Shown in pieces: positions 25,830 through 37,600 of a stretch of DNA of 49,216 bases. A program made the translations under genes and the position numbers. Within the stretch, counting starts at the first letter, position 1. Each line of letters opens with the position of its first letter. This stretch comes from Acanthaster planci. Taxonomy: Eukaryota > Echinodermata > Asteroidea > Valvatida > Acanthasteridae. The notes beneath the pieces were generated by a model, which saw only the letters and a program-made list of their open reading frames with translations, ran no database searches and was not told the DNA's origin. The stretch covers positions 558,620-607,835 of the forward strand of contig NW_019091456.1 of assembly GCF_001949145.1 (NCBI RefSeq), given 5' to 3'.

Positions 25830-26908
25830 GTATTGGAAAATTAAAATGAGGTTGTATTTATATTCCTCGAAATATATAAACTAACAACCTTCCCCAATAT
25901 GCATTCACGTGCACGAGATTCATACAAACATAGAATTTTACAGTTGCATTATTTACGATGTTTTGAACATCACCTTTTCAGCAAAATATTTCAATTCACT
26001 ACCGTCTTCTTTGCCGACGGTAACTCAGTAAAACAGTCCAAAATCAATCTTGCAAAGTATCCACCGATTTGACAAAAGTAAAAAAATGTTCAGCCTTACA
26101 TGTATGTCGACATTACTGGAATTCATCCACGCTATTGCTGTGTGACACTGAGACATTTATAAAGCAGTCGTTGTGTACTAAACGACATCTACCACATAGT
26201 TGTGGATAATCCTACATTACAGCAAAATACAAAAATAGTGTGCTATTTTTAAACTCTAAGACTGAGGCTCAGTTCACTTTGTAAATTCCTGATAAGCCAC
26301 ATAAAAATATTTAGTTTGTGGCAAACAGTAGAATAGAGGGCATCAAGGTGTCTGCTTTCCCCTTTCTCTGGACCAGAAGTTTAGCTTGGTCAGACATTTA
26401 CCAAACTTCTTTTCAAGTTCAAACAAGCTGGTCTTCCTTTGCAAGTGAATATCCAGGGGACGCTACAAAGACATGCCACGGTCGATCTGAGAAGAACAAC
26501 TGCCAACCTCGTACCAGTGAAGTGCGATCCCACAGGAGAATTCATTTTCAGCATGTCCTTTCAATTCATGCAAAACCAAATCATGGTATAACGTATATTA
26601 CCCTATATATTAGTAAAAGATCAAATACCTCACATAATCGGTTATTATTACCAAAGACAAAGCCCACTACAAATTTATAAGGGGAAGATAACTGGGTTTA
26701 GAAGTAGGAGGAAAACCCACAAGTTAAAGATCAAACGATCAGAGCACCAATTCACAGAGATTCAACAAAAAAATAAACATCTATTTCACTTATAACCACT
26801 GCCCCTTCTAACTAATGGCGCCAGTCACAACTAACTGCTTTGAGTTTTGATTGGGCAGATATTGTTTAACCCATGACCTGGGGTGAAGGCCTCTACATGC
26901 ACAATTAA

Positions 26909-27027
26909 GGCTGCATCCAAATCTCTAGTCTGGAGCTAGGTCTAGGTCTACGCTCCATTGGAAATGTGTGGAGATGCGTAGACAATAGACCTAGCCGTAG
27001 CTCAGGAAGCCCGAGTCGGAAACGGCC
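26909..27027. mobile_element. Short foldback MITE with TAA flanks
   Basis: A 119-bp element that folds on itself: GAGCTAGGTCTAGGTCTACGC on the left side pairs imperfectly with the right arm around 26970-27000. Outer ends are GGCTGCATCC and, in reverse, GGCCGTTTCC. TAA occurs at both borders (26906-26908, 27028-27030). Probably Harbinger-like. Confidence 0.55.
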
Positions 27028-27030
27028 TAA

Positions 27031-28074
27031 GAATGTACAGGCACTGATCAGGGAGGTGGCCTACCCACAAAGCTTTGTGTTTCCTTTGTGGGGCACTTGG
27101 ATTATGCAGTGGCCACCAGCATAATCATCTTGTAGCTCCTCAGGCGAGGAAAACATTCCATATTTTTTTCTTAGAACGGGCCAGTTCAGCCCTGAGGTGA
27201 TGATTCAACTACACACTGTGCGCGCTGGTGTTTGTATGGCTCAGCAGGATTTTTGCAGATCTGAGTAACAGCGCCCTCTTGTGGCCAAATTATGAAAGTC
27301 ACAGGAATAATTTCCCTCTGAAACTAAAATGAGATACAGCAATACAGTAGTCAATGCTAGCATGAGTTGACTTAAGGAGTTGATTTTATAGTGTATTTTA
27401 GACTTGCTAGCACCGTGTGCGTAACACCAACACCAGGCTTATTTTATGGGAATGTGGGATCGTTTCTAAACATATGGGTCACTTGCACGATGTCCTGTGA
27501 ACGCTTATGAATATTAACATGCCTACTGGAACAGAGGCCACAAGTCAGGGCAAAACCTCCCTGTTGTGATGTTCTGCAGAACACTTCGATACACACAAGC
27601 CCTGGACGCTGATAGACAAGCAGTGCGATCAGAGCATGCTGTCCCGCAAAGTCAACTTGACCAGTCAAATCACAGTCAAATATCCTGTACTTGGTAGCGT
27701 TGGTCTGATTGCTCCAAAGATACTTCTTGACCGAACTGGGCTTGAAGCTTTCCACATCATACCAACAAATGAAGGAAACTGGTTCCCTGCCTGTAGCAGC
27801 AACGGGTACAGTTTTAAAACTGGCTCCTCATTTTATGTAAAACAAGATTTCTGCATAGCAGCTTCATTAAACTTCCCTGAATGAGCCACAAATGTGAATG
27901 AGGTGCATTTTGGGATCAGTCAGAATCATGATAAAGTGACCATTTCTCTGGTAACTGTTTAGTTGTTTAAATCAACAACAGATTCACAACACAGCATGGT
28001 TTCCTGGCTTGAATTGCTACAAAAAAATTCTAATTCAAGTTGTTAAAAACAATCTAGGTTTTAGCGCAGGTATT
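27031..28074. other. Convertase 3' flank
   Basis: Likely contains the end of the convertase 3' untranslated region, but no canonical AATAAA was seen on the minus strand between 26300 and 28372. A minus-strand open frame at 27444-27755 (103 codons) is not recognised and has no fitting splice partner. Confidence 0.4.
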
Positions 28075-28082
28075 TTTTGATG

Positions 28083-28325
28083 CAGTGTCGTGTTTGAGTC
28101 CATCACAAGTCCCTGCAAGTCTTAAAGCCAATTTACAAGCTATTCAAAAGAGCTATGACAAAAGCATTCTTTCGTCACTGTTCACCCTATGACTAGCCTT
28201 GTGAAGGGACTTGTGACTGGCCTTGTGAAGGGACTTGTGACTGGCCTCGTGAAGGGACTTGTGACTGGACTGACCTCGTGAAGGGACTTGTGAAAGGACT
28301 TGGGATGGACTTGAATACAACACTG
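28083..28325. mobile_element. hAT-type MITE, copy 2, with internal 24-bp minisatellite
   Basis: A 243-bp non-autonomous element. Its ends form about 30-bp imperfect inverted repeats beginning CAGTGT(C/T)GT. The 8-bp target duplication is TTTTGATG (28075-28082) against TTTTGAGG (28326-28333), 7 of 8 identical, which fits hAT elements. The interior (about 28197-28300) is a run of a 24-bp unit, CTTGTGAAGGGACTTGTGAC plus TGGC. It lies 48 bp beyond the convertase stop codon, probably in the 3' untranslated region. No transposase is encoded. Confidence 0.8.
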
Positions 28326-28372
28326 TTTTGAGGTCCGAAAAGATAAAATTCAGATGTCATCTTTGATTGGCA

Positions 28373-28627
28373 TTACAGGCCGCCGTCATGAAGAAGTTCA
28401 AGTACGTGCTCAAGCGCCTCACGCCTCGATTCCTCTTCGTCGTGTGCCCGATCTAGGTCTTGTGACCTCTGCCTCTGGTCATGGTACCTCTTGTCCTGAT
28501 GAAGTCTCTTCGCGGCCAGCCTGCGCAGGGCCTCCGCCTTCTTGTGGACGTAGATGTCGTGGATGAGAGAACGGACCTCGGGATCTTGCAGGACTTTGTC
28601 AAACTGTCCCGTGTCGATGACTCCCTC
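28373..28627 (-). CDS. PCSK1-like: Convertase terminal exon m: charged helical C terminus and stop
   Basis: Residues 655-738 and a TAA stop at 28373-28375. The acceptor is excellent (CTTTTTCTCCTCTGCAG), phase 0. The sequence is rich in Lys, Arg, Glu and Asp, predicted helical, with no membrane segment. It ends in the amphipathic stretch [18 protein letters not shown] (721-738), which resembles the C-terminal helix that sorts PC1/3 to secretory granules; that functional parallel is inferred. No clear AATAAA was found downstream on the minus strand. Confidence 0.82.
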   Translation of the reverse strand, partial: EGVIDTGQFDKVLQDPEVRSLIHDIYVHKKAEALRRLAAKRLHQDKRYHDQRQRSQDLDRAHDEEESRREALEHVLELLHDGGL

Positions 28628-31600
28628 CTGCAGAGGAGAAAAAGGGTCATACATGAGGGGATCTGAGTGACTTCTGAGGCTCAGTTGGAGCAGAGCTGTA
28701 CGTGGTGAGACAGATCTTGGGTCCGCTTGGAGGTTATGGGGGTTAGATGTTAGAGGCTTTGTACAGGTCACTGCTGTGCCTAACACTTCAGGTCTGGGAT
28801 AATCTTGACCGCTGCCACCTCCCAGCGACACCTCAAAGAACTTGGCTACAGCCTTTTCGGGTGCATTCATAGGCTAGCACAAAATTGACTTCCCGTAACA
28901 AAAGTGAACCCTGAGAGACAAAACTGAGTTCCCGAATGAAAAAATTGAAACACGGCTCAAAATTTAGCACGTTTTTGGACACCTCTTTTTACATTTCAGA
29001 CCAGTGCATAATCAATACCTTTATATCAAAGCTAGAACATGGAAAAGTACCATTTTCTGTGTATAAATCAAGACCGACTATCTTTTTTTGACCTGGATTT
29101 TTAATCAGGTACCGCGGCAAACAACATTTTTGCTGCAGTCTTGGTCTGAGATACACGATCACATGTGCACATCGTCTATTGCCTGAAGCCTTCCTGAAGT
29201 GCAAATTAAAGCCTGGTTTCCATATTGACGTAAGAAATGCAGAGAGCAACGCAATCAAGACGCAAACTTCAACGCAGACAGATGGAAACATGCCAAACGG
29301 AAGTATCGCCAATAACGCAAACAACCCCCAGACGGATCAGCAAAGTTGAGCCTGGTTCAACAAAGCCGACTGTCTACGTTGAGTTGCTGAGTAGGCCTAA
29401 CACATACGCTGGCATGACCGGTGTACAACGATGTTTCTCTGGCTTAGCACAACTCATTTTGTCCATCTTCTCCTTATCACTAACATGGGCAGCCCCAATC
29501 GTCGACAAAATAGCTGACCATTAACAAACTACATCAAACTAGAGTATCAGTTTGGCTTCAAGAGGCAACATTGCCACATAAAAAGTGCATTTTTTTGCGA
29601 AAATTGTCCGAGTTTCGGGCGCCCTTTTGTTTAATTTTTGGGGTGGAAAGACGTCACGCCACGTCTCTTCTGCCTTACAGACGACCCCATATGGAAACCA
29701 GGCTTAACACACCACAAGTCACTTAGTACTGCACATCTTGGCATGTATTCCAACATGATCGTACTTGGAGTAAAATCACCCTGAAAAAACGCAGATGCCA
29801 CTCTTTTGTCACAGGTCAGTGATTTCAAATCAGGACTTGAGCTGTAAGTTGTTCTTCGTGTTAACTCATGCTCTGCATTCAGAGTTCCAAGAGCGGCTTC
29901 ATGTTCTCTTTATGTGAAATGAGTTAATCCTTTACAAATTTAATAAAGACATTTCGATTGTTGACAACTTTGATCCTAGTTTATCAGTGACATTAATTTG
30001 TTAAATTCTTGCTGTTTTAATGTGATGTGATACATGATTGATCACTGACAAGTAAATTTTCAAATTATTACTTTAAATTATTATTCAAATGGCTGTAAAC
30101 GTGCATGAAAACATCAAAAAGGCCCCCCTGGGAAATTGTTTACCAACTTGGCAATGGTTTGTATTGTAACTGAGCAACCCACAGAGACAACAGGCTCTAT
30201 GAGGTCATCCCTTACTCTATTCTTATCCAGGTTGTGGGCGGTGTTCGGGGGTGGACGGACCCCAGCGGCGAGGTCGTCCAAGTCCACCACAATCTCCTCG
30301 TCGTCCGTCTGCTCATCGTTGAAGATGTCAACCACCTCGTCACTGTCTAGTCTTCCGGTGAATTCGGTGTTCACTTCGGGGTTGGCATCTAAAATGGAAA
30401 GAGCAGCTTTCACAATTGACTGTTCTCTGCTAATCAGTTTAATCCCAAAGTTACTTCCGAGCCAGATCTTGTTTGTAGTTAAGTAAACAATTGAAAATAA
30501 TTGTATCAACAGTAATCATATTACTGAGTCCAGTATGTTGCAGCAACGTGCTCAGTTTTCCAGTGAGTCCTTCCAGAGATCTGAGTCGAATGAATGAGAT
30601 CATGGCAGCATTCTCCAGTGACTGTTCAAGACTGACTAAGCACATATTTATGCCCTTATTAAATACTAATAAACCACATGAATCAAGTTGGCCTGTTATT
30701 AATCAAATCAATCTGAGATCAATGTGTTTGATCGATGCAGGAACGTTAACCCCCCTTGAGCAAATTCTGGGCCTCCAAAGACAGCAACCCTGGTGACTTT
30801 CAGCCGTCATACTTGACGCGCTAGCCAATCAGAATATGAAGATCAATGGTATCAACCACTTGCTGCCAGGGAACCCTGCTTCGGGCACCATGGGTTCATA
30901 CGCAGAGCTGGGGTGCCTGAAATGGGACAAAAGAGCTGGTCTGTGTAACAAAAGACCGTACTTAGAACAAAAGACCTGTTGCTGGGAATTGCCATCATTG
31001 TTTTTGGCTAGCATTTTTCGAAGGTAATCTGTCCCTGTTTTTAAACAGTATACCAATGTTTTGGGCATAGCGCGCCCGTGGATTAGCACCGCGGACAACA
31101 GTGCTCCAGGGCCCCATTGATGAGCGACATACATGCAGCACCGCTGTATGCTAATCCAGCCGCATTTGAAAAGACGGCACTCACATTCACTGGGAACAAA
31201 GGAAATTATGCAACACCTCACAAATTCTGCGCTCTCTTTGCAGGGCGGCAGGCCTGTCTGAAATACTCAGGAGTCAATGAAGGTTGCCTGTCAGCTTAGA
31301 ATAGCCACCTAACAGTCATTCGTGTGGGTGTAAACGTTCATTAAATGAAATGATGAATTTTTAAAGATATTTGAAAATCTTGAAAATGGCCCGTAGTTGT
31401 GCACTGCATTTTTAAAAGCATGTGCTTAATGGTACTATGTAAACTGTCTATGATTTGATTTGAATTGGTTCATTAAAAAAATTGTCACGGCCAGAGCCCC
31501 AACTGAGACATTTTTATAATTACACAAAGCTATAAAAATCACAAATGTATAAAGTTATTAAAATGAAAACGAAATTCACAAATATTATTAAAAATATCAA

Positions 31601-34600
31601 CGTACAGAATATTTTAAAATATGAAGATAGAGAAAAAAATTTAAAACATCAAACCAGAAAAGGTTATGACCCTATAAAAGCATAAAAGACTGTTGATAAC
31701 GATGCAACCGACAGCACACTAATCATTCCCTTACATGTATTAAACCAATGGGGGATGGATTTTAAAGATGTCATTTGTCACTGTCACTTTAAAATGACGG
31801 CGGCCGGGCTCTGCCTTCCTCAATCCTACAGTCCTTTAAAGCCTGCGGGTGGACCTGGAAAGATCTGAGAGGGCTCAGACTAATTCGAGGAGACAATATA
31901 GCTGCGGTGGTACCGCACTTGACGCGCAATATTTGACAAATCACGACTACCCTCCTGGTCAAAGAGTCACGTAACGCCTGTGTACAACCTGTCTACGAGC
32001 GATGTGCCACCACAAATAACAGCTTCTAATTCTAATCGTCAGGATGAATTTGACTCTAGGTTAATAGAGTTGAAAGACGCACCGTCAGAGTTTGAGGTCC
32101 CCTCATCTTCGCCGTCAGCCGTCCCATACAGGATCAGCTGAACGTCCATTAGCTCCACCATACTGTCGTGCTGTCGCGGTATGTCCGGCCACTTGGGCTT
32201 GGGCTGCACGTCGGGGGGTGTGAAGTGGTACATCAGCTCGAAGCCCCACGTCCCCGTGGGGTTCTCCCCCCAGTTCCTGACGGACATGAAGGGGAACCTG
32301 ACCACCTCGTCCGTGGAGTTGTCGTGACGGCGCCGCGACAGCAGCTCCGAGGGGGTGCCAAAGGGGGACCAGACTTTCAGGGAGACGTCGCCACGGCGGG
32401 GAGCCTTGAAAGAGATGCGGACCAAGGTGTGCTCGAGCTTGGTCATGTGGGGGCAGTCCACCTGCAAATGGGTTAAATATGACGTCCCCTGCAACACAGA
32501 CCTAGAAACGGAGGAAAAGCGACTAGTATCAGCTGTACTGATAATCACTTCAAGTTTGTCCAAGCATTCATCCTTTCTCTGTAGGAGTAATGCGAGTCCT
32601 ATCAGTCAGCCAGATAAGCCAATAACCTCTGCACCAAGGGATGCCATGCCTTTACAAAGAATTCCAATGAAGTGAGATGGAATATTCTGTTTGCATATCA
32701 CAGGACTAACCTGGCATTCCTTGGAGTGTGTTGCTGACCTCCTCTGGAGTAGTCAGGGATGAGATTGGCCAGCGTTAAAAATAGCTAAAAACAACCCCCA
32801 AAAGGCATAAAGAAGCTGAACTGTGCAAATCTCCTGTACTTTTGTACACAGCCAGTGAGGAAAAAAAGCTGAAATCAGCTAAAAAGCTGAGAAATCTCGT
32901 CCCTGATTAGTGTTTTGACAGCAAAGACAGGGGCAGTCATGATACCTACCTCTCTGTCACTACTGACGGAGTAAAGATGCCTAGGTCCAAAATTGCCAAA
33001 CTGATTTGAATAATTAACCACTGCAAGTATAGTTGGGTGGAAAATTCAGGCACTACGATCCGATCCGAGCGGGAACAAAAGAGGGCGTATTTTTAAATGA
33101 AAACGACAGTCCTTTGGTGGGAATTCAGTGTGTACAAACAAGTTTATGCATGTTTGGCAAGGGGGAAAGCTGAGTACGCGCGACAAATTTATGCTGGAAT
33201 GCATGGTCTTCGCCGTGCACCGAATGCCCTGTACGCAGGGACCCAGTTGTAAAACTTCTCCCAAGCCTGTCTTTCTTTCCTTGGAGAGGGTACACTTCAA
33301 CTCGGGGTGGACAGAAGAACGGGTCAAAAAAAGGTCGCTCAGTGCATATTCGTTTTATAAGCACTCACTTGTCGATCTTGAAAGTGGGCACTTCACAGAT
33401 CTTCTGCTTGCCTACGTTGCTCCACGTCAGTGCCAGCTCCACCATCTTGCCAGCATCCAGCATGCCGAAACCAAACTTCTCGTTGACATGGAAACCGGCG
33501 CCGTTGACATGCCAACCCGACTCCACCGTGTTGGGAATGTGCGCTCCGTTGACAACAATATGCTGGATGTCTCGCCAAGTTAGGTTAGGACTGAGAACGT
33601 GTCCGGGCGCAAAACAAAAACCAAAACAAACCATAAACGTGAGCATACGTGAGGAAAAGACGAGCCTTGTAAAACACCCGAAATTTAGACTCGGTGTTTT
33701 GTTTTGGATCAAGAAGGCCTAATCATGAAACTGACATACCAATGTTATACAAATACAACGTTCTATGATGACATCATATTTGAGATGGAGCACTGGTATT
33801 CCACATGTGCATGTAAGTGTTGGTCTCTGTTTTTATTCGCCCGAAAACCCTCTTCGCAAACTCCGCAAATTCTAAGACCAAAACGCACATACGTCTCAAG
33901 TAATCGGCAGCTCACAAAAATGAATTGAAAATGGTTTTTCCCCTGCCAACTATTGCCCCAAAACATCTGGTTCATGTTACTGCTTATAATGTGACACAGA
34001 AGTTAGCCGGCAGCTCGCGCGCATGGTTGCCAGAAAAAATTTTAACAAATACATTGGCTGGTGTCAGATTCTACTCACTTGGCTTGAAGCACCAACGCAA
34101 GGAGACCGGCTGCCAAGGGTGCAGCACTTGATGTCCCGATGAAATTATCAATGCACGCATCGTGGATATCTGTTGTGATCTGCCAAAAAAAGAAGTAAGC
34201 ATTGATGCACTCATCGCGGATATCTGTTGTAAGAGGTACGCACTGGCCCAGCTGCCCTTAATCATTCAAAAAACTACCACTTGACAGTCGCCTGATTCCT
34301 ACTGCTTTTTGTGCACACACCCAGAGAACTAGTTCAGGGAGGCTGATCATGTGTGGCGCCCTCACACAGCCGGGTGATACTGCCAGACTTCATACCAATA
34401 GTCCCTGTGCAATACTCTTCCTGAGTTATTATTAAGCACCTAGGCTGGACAGAACGACTCGCATGGGTCATCTTTAGTAAAGTCCAACTGAGTAACAGAC
34501 TCCAGCTCAAGCTACTAGTCTTGAAAAATAATTACGATGTCGTAGGAATAAGCACGACATTGCACAAATGTTAACGACTAGTTGTGAATAAATTCACACA

Positions 34601-37600
34601 GTCGCAAAAATAATTTACAAATAGTCGGGAATAATTTCATGACGTCTCAAATCTATTTGCGACAAGTCGTGAATAAATTCACGACGTCGCCCAAAAGTTC
34701 ATTACTGTTTGTGAATTTCATGTCCCTTAAGGGCCACCATAGTTTAGGTTTAGAGTAATTAATTTGATACGTTGTGATAAGTTATTTCTCAATGTTTTAA
34801 ACCACTTTTAGAATAAAAAAAAATGAAAGTGAGGCTTGGAACACAAAAATAGTCTGGCACCATCCCAGAACAGATTATGTTGAATATAACAGATTCGGGA
34901 AGCAAGATCAAAAATGGCTTTCCCACGAATACGTTGACTGGTTACTCAAATTCTCCAAATATACTTCCACAGAAAGCTTTGTCTCACCACAAGGTTCTGT
35001 CGTTTCTTCATTTCACCAAGAGAACTCCTATCGTTCAGGCCCCCCGACAGAATGACGCCCATGGTAGAGGGGCAGCTCTCCATGAAGTAGACAGACTCCC
35101 CCTTGTCGTTGATGGAGCCTACCGAGATGGTGTGGATGTTGCCGACATAGGCGTCTGCCCCACAGTCATCGTCATTGTGTCCCCCGTTGCCAGACGCCCA
35201 CACATAAATAGAGCCCTTACCCCCTCGACCCTGATGAATAAAACATGAATGCGTGCTGTGTCTTTGCAATGGCATTTTTTTACTGCAACCCTTGAAAATG
35301 CACCGTTGGGTTTCTGCCAACCTTATTTAATTTTCTTGCTGTTGCTATGCGACAAGTTATTTTTGTGCCTTTTTGGTGTTTTCCTGCTTATACAAATTTC
35401 TATATTCATTTTAAGCATGACTGACATCATTCCTTGGAGAAAACGCTAAAATTGCATTGATGTGTGCACAATATCTGCTCAAATTTTTTTTTCTTTTGCT
35501 TTTCACAGCCTTAAATTTCCTTTTTTGATGATGAAGTGCTGTGTAAGCACACGATAATAAGACGACAAGCAATCCTTTGTCAATAGTGTTTTCAATGAAC
35601 GATTGGGGCTGGTGGGGTTGGACCGGGTTGAGTTGGGCAGGGTTGGGTTCACCTGGGCTGGATTGGGGGTGGGTCTGCTGGGCCGGATTGAGTTTGGGTA
35701 GGGCTGGATTGGGTTGGTTGGGTAGGGTGGAGCTGGGTTGACTTGGGCCGAGTTGAGTGGGCAACGCTGCCGGGATGGGATGGGCTGGGTTAGAATTGGG
35801 TTGGGTTGTGCTAGGTTAGCTTGGGCTGGGTTGGGTTGGCTGAGGTGGGTTGAGTTGGCTGGGGTGGGTTAAGATAGATTAGACTGGGTTGGGTTGTGCT
35901 GGGTTAGCTTGGGCTGGGTTGGGTTGGCTGGGGTGGGTTGAGTTGGCTGGTCTAGGTTGAGTTGGTTGGGGTGGGTTAGGATAGATTAGATTGGGTTGGG
36001 TTGTGCTGGGTTTAGCTTGGGCTGGGTTGAGTTGGCTGGTCTGGGTTGAGTTGGCTGGGGTGGGTTGAGTTGGCTAGAGTGGGTTAGGCTGGATTAGATT
36101 GGGTTGGGTTGTGCTAGGTTAGCTTGGGCTGGGTTGTGTTGGTTGCATTAAGTTCAGTTTGGCATGATTGGGTTGTGCTAGGCTGGGTTAGGTTGCGCTA
36201 GGTTTTTTTCTTTTTTTACCTCCCTACAGCCCTGAGCCAACGCTTCCGTCATCAATTTCCCCGGTTCCCGCATCGTCTTGCCGTTGTCAGACGGACCCCA
36301 GCAGCAACTGTAGATGTCAACGTGCTGATTGTTAAAGGTCAAAGCCTCTGCTTCCATCATGTCTGTCACTCTGCCGTCTAGGAATCGTATGCCTGATGCA
36401 AAGATTGGAAATGACTCTGGCATCAAGAAATACAAGCAATGTGGCCATATACAGGAAGTATATGAACAGGGTAAAATACTGGAACAAAACATGGGTACCC
36501 GGATATATGTTAACGAAACCTCCAAAATGAAATAAACTCCAAAATTCAAAGAAAGAAAAACAAAGTGCAAATAGCACAACCAATGCATTCGCCCTGGTAT
36601 TTGTCTATGAACATACGTATAAAGTCTGTGCTAGTAAACCATACACCATAGATTATATTTAAAATGTTCTCCCCAAACCTTGTTAAGCTTTTCCTTTTTA
36701 TCGTTTGAAAATACAAAATGGCCACTGCGGTGGGTACCAGTAGTTAGTTGGTTGCCATGTATGCTTTGAAATATACTTGGAAACTGACGATGCTATCCAG
36801 CAGAAAATTGTTTTTCTTTTTGTGGTTTGTACTGTCTGGACTCGTGAAAATGATGGACACAATGGATGGCCGTAGATAAAACCAGGGGATAGGTTGACCT
36901 TCTATCGTTGAACACCATCCCCAGTCTGTAAAACCTACGGGACTAATGTGTTGGTCGGAATGTCTCACCTCCGATGCCTGCCTTCGGAGCTGCTCCTACC
37001 CCGCATATGCCATTGTTGGCGGCCGCGGCAATTTCTCCAGCACAGCGAGTGCCGTGACTGTGTGAAAGGGTCAACAAAAAACAGAGCATGTAGTCGTGAG
37101 CCAAGCGCCAAAGCACGTGCCTCTATCGATGTACGAAACACAATTGGTTTGACAACAAATTCTGGATGCTATCTCATGTTATCTTTGGAATCGCATGAAC
37201 AGCTGTCACTGTTGTAGTCGAGACCACTTACGACCTTCACAAGACCACACAAAACCAGCACAACACCTCCAGTCTGAATTCACATCACAAACTATTCAAA
37301 TGAACTGCAACAAAAGCATTCCTTTGTCACTGTTCTCACTGTTACTTGTGACTGGTCTTGTGTCTGATCTTGTGCATGGCCTTCTGTCTGGTCTTGTGTC
37401 TGGTCTTGTGCATGGTTTGGTGTCTGGTCTTGTGCATGGTCTTGTGCATGGTCTTGTGTCTGGTCTTGTGGTGGTTTCAATTGCAACACTGACAGCTGTG
37501 TTGCATTGTGTGTTGTTAGGCACTGTACAATTTTAAAGCGCCTGTTCAAATAAGAAAAGAAATGTTCGCAAGATTTGCGAAGTCATTGCTCCCATCCTCT

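Noticed and set aside
26318-26680. 120-codon + strand frame
   Set aside because: No domain and low-complexity end; the opposite strand is equally open in places.
27444-27755. 103-codon minus-strand frame downstream of the convertase
   Set aside because: Unrecognised, no fitting splice sites in phase, and it follows the stop codon; probably 3' flank.
30136-30486. + strand frame opposite exon l
   Set aside because: Antisense shadow of the convertase acidic exon; its Ser-rich composition is the complement of Asp/Glu codons.
32168-32476. + strand frame opposite exon k
   Set aside because: Antisense shadow of the P-domain exon.
33128-33583. + strand 151-codon frame
   Set aside because: Largely antisense to exon j; no independent coding evidence.
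37345-37476. CRISPR-like array
   Set aside because: Units are 12 bp, contiguous and without spacers, inside a transposable element of a eukaryote.
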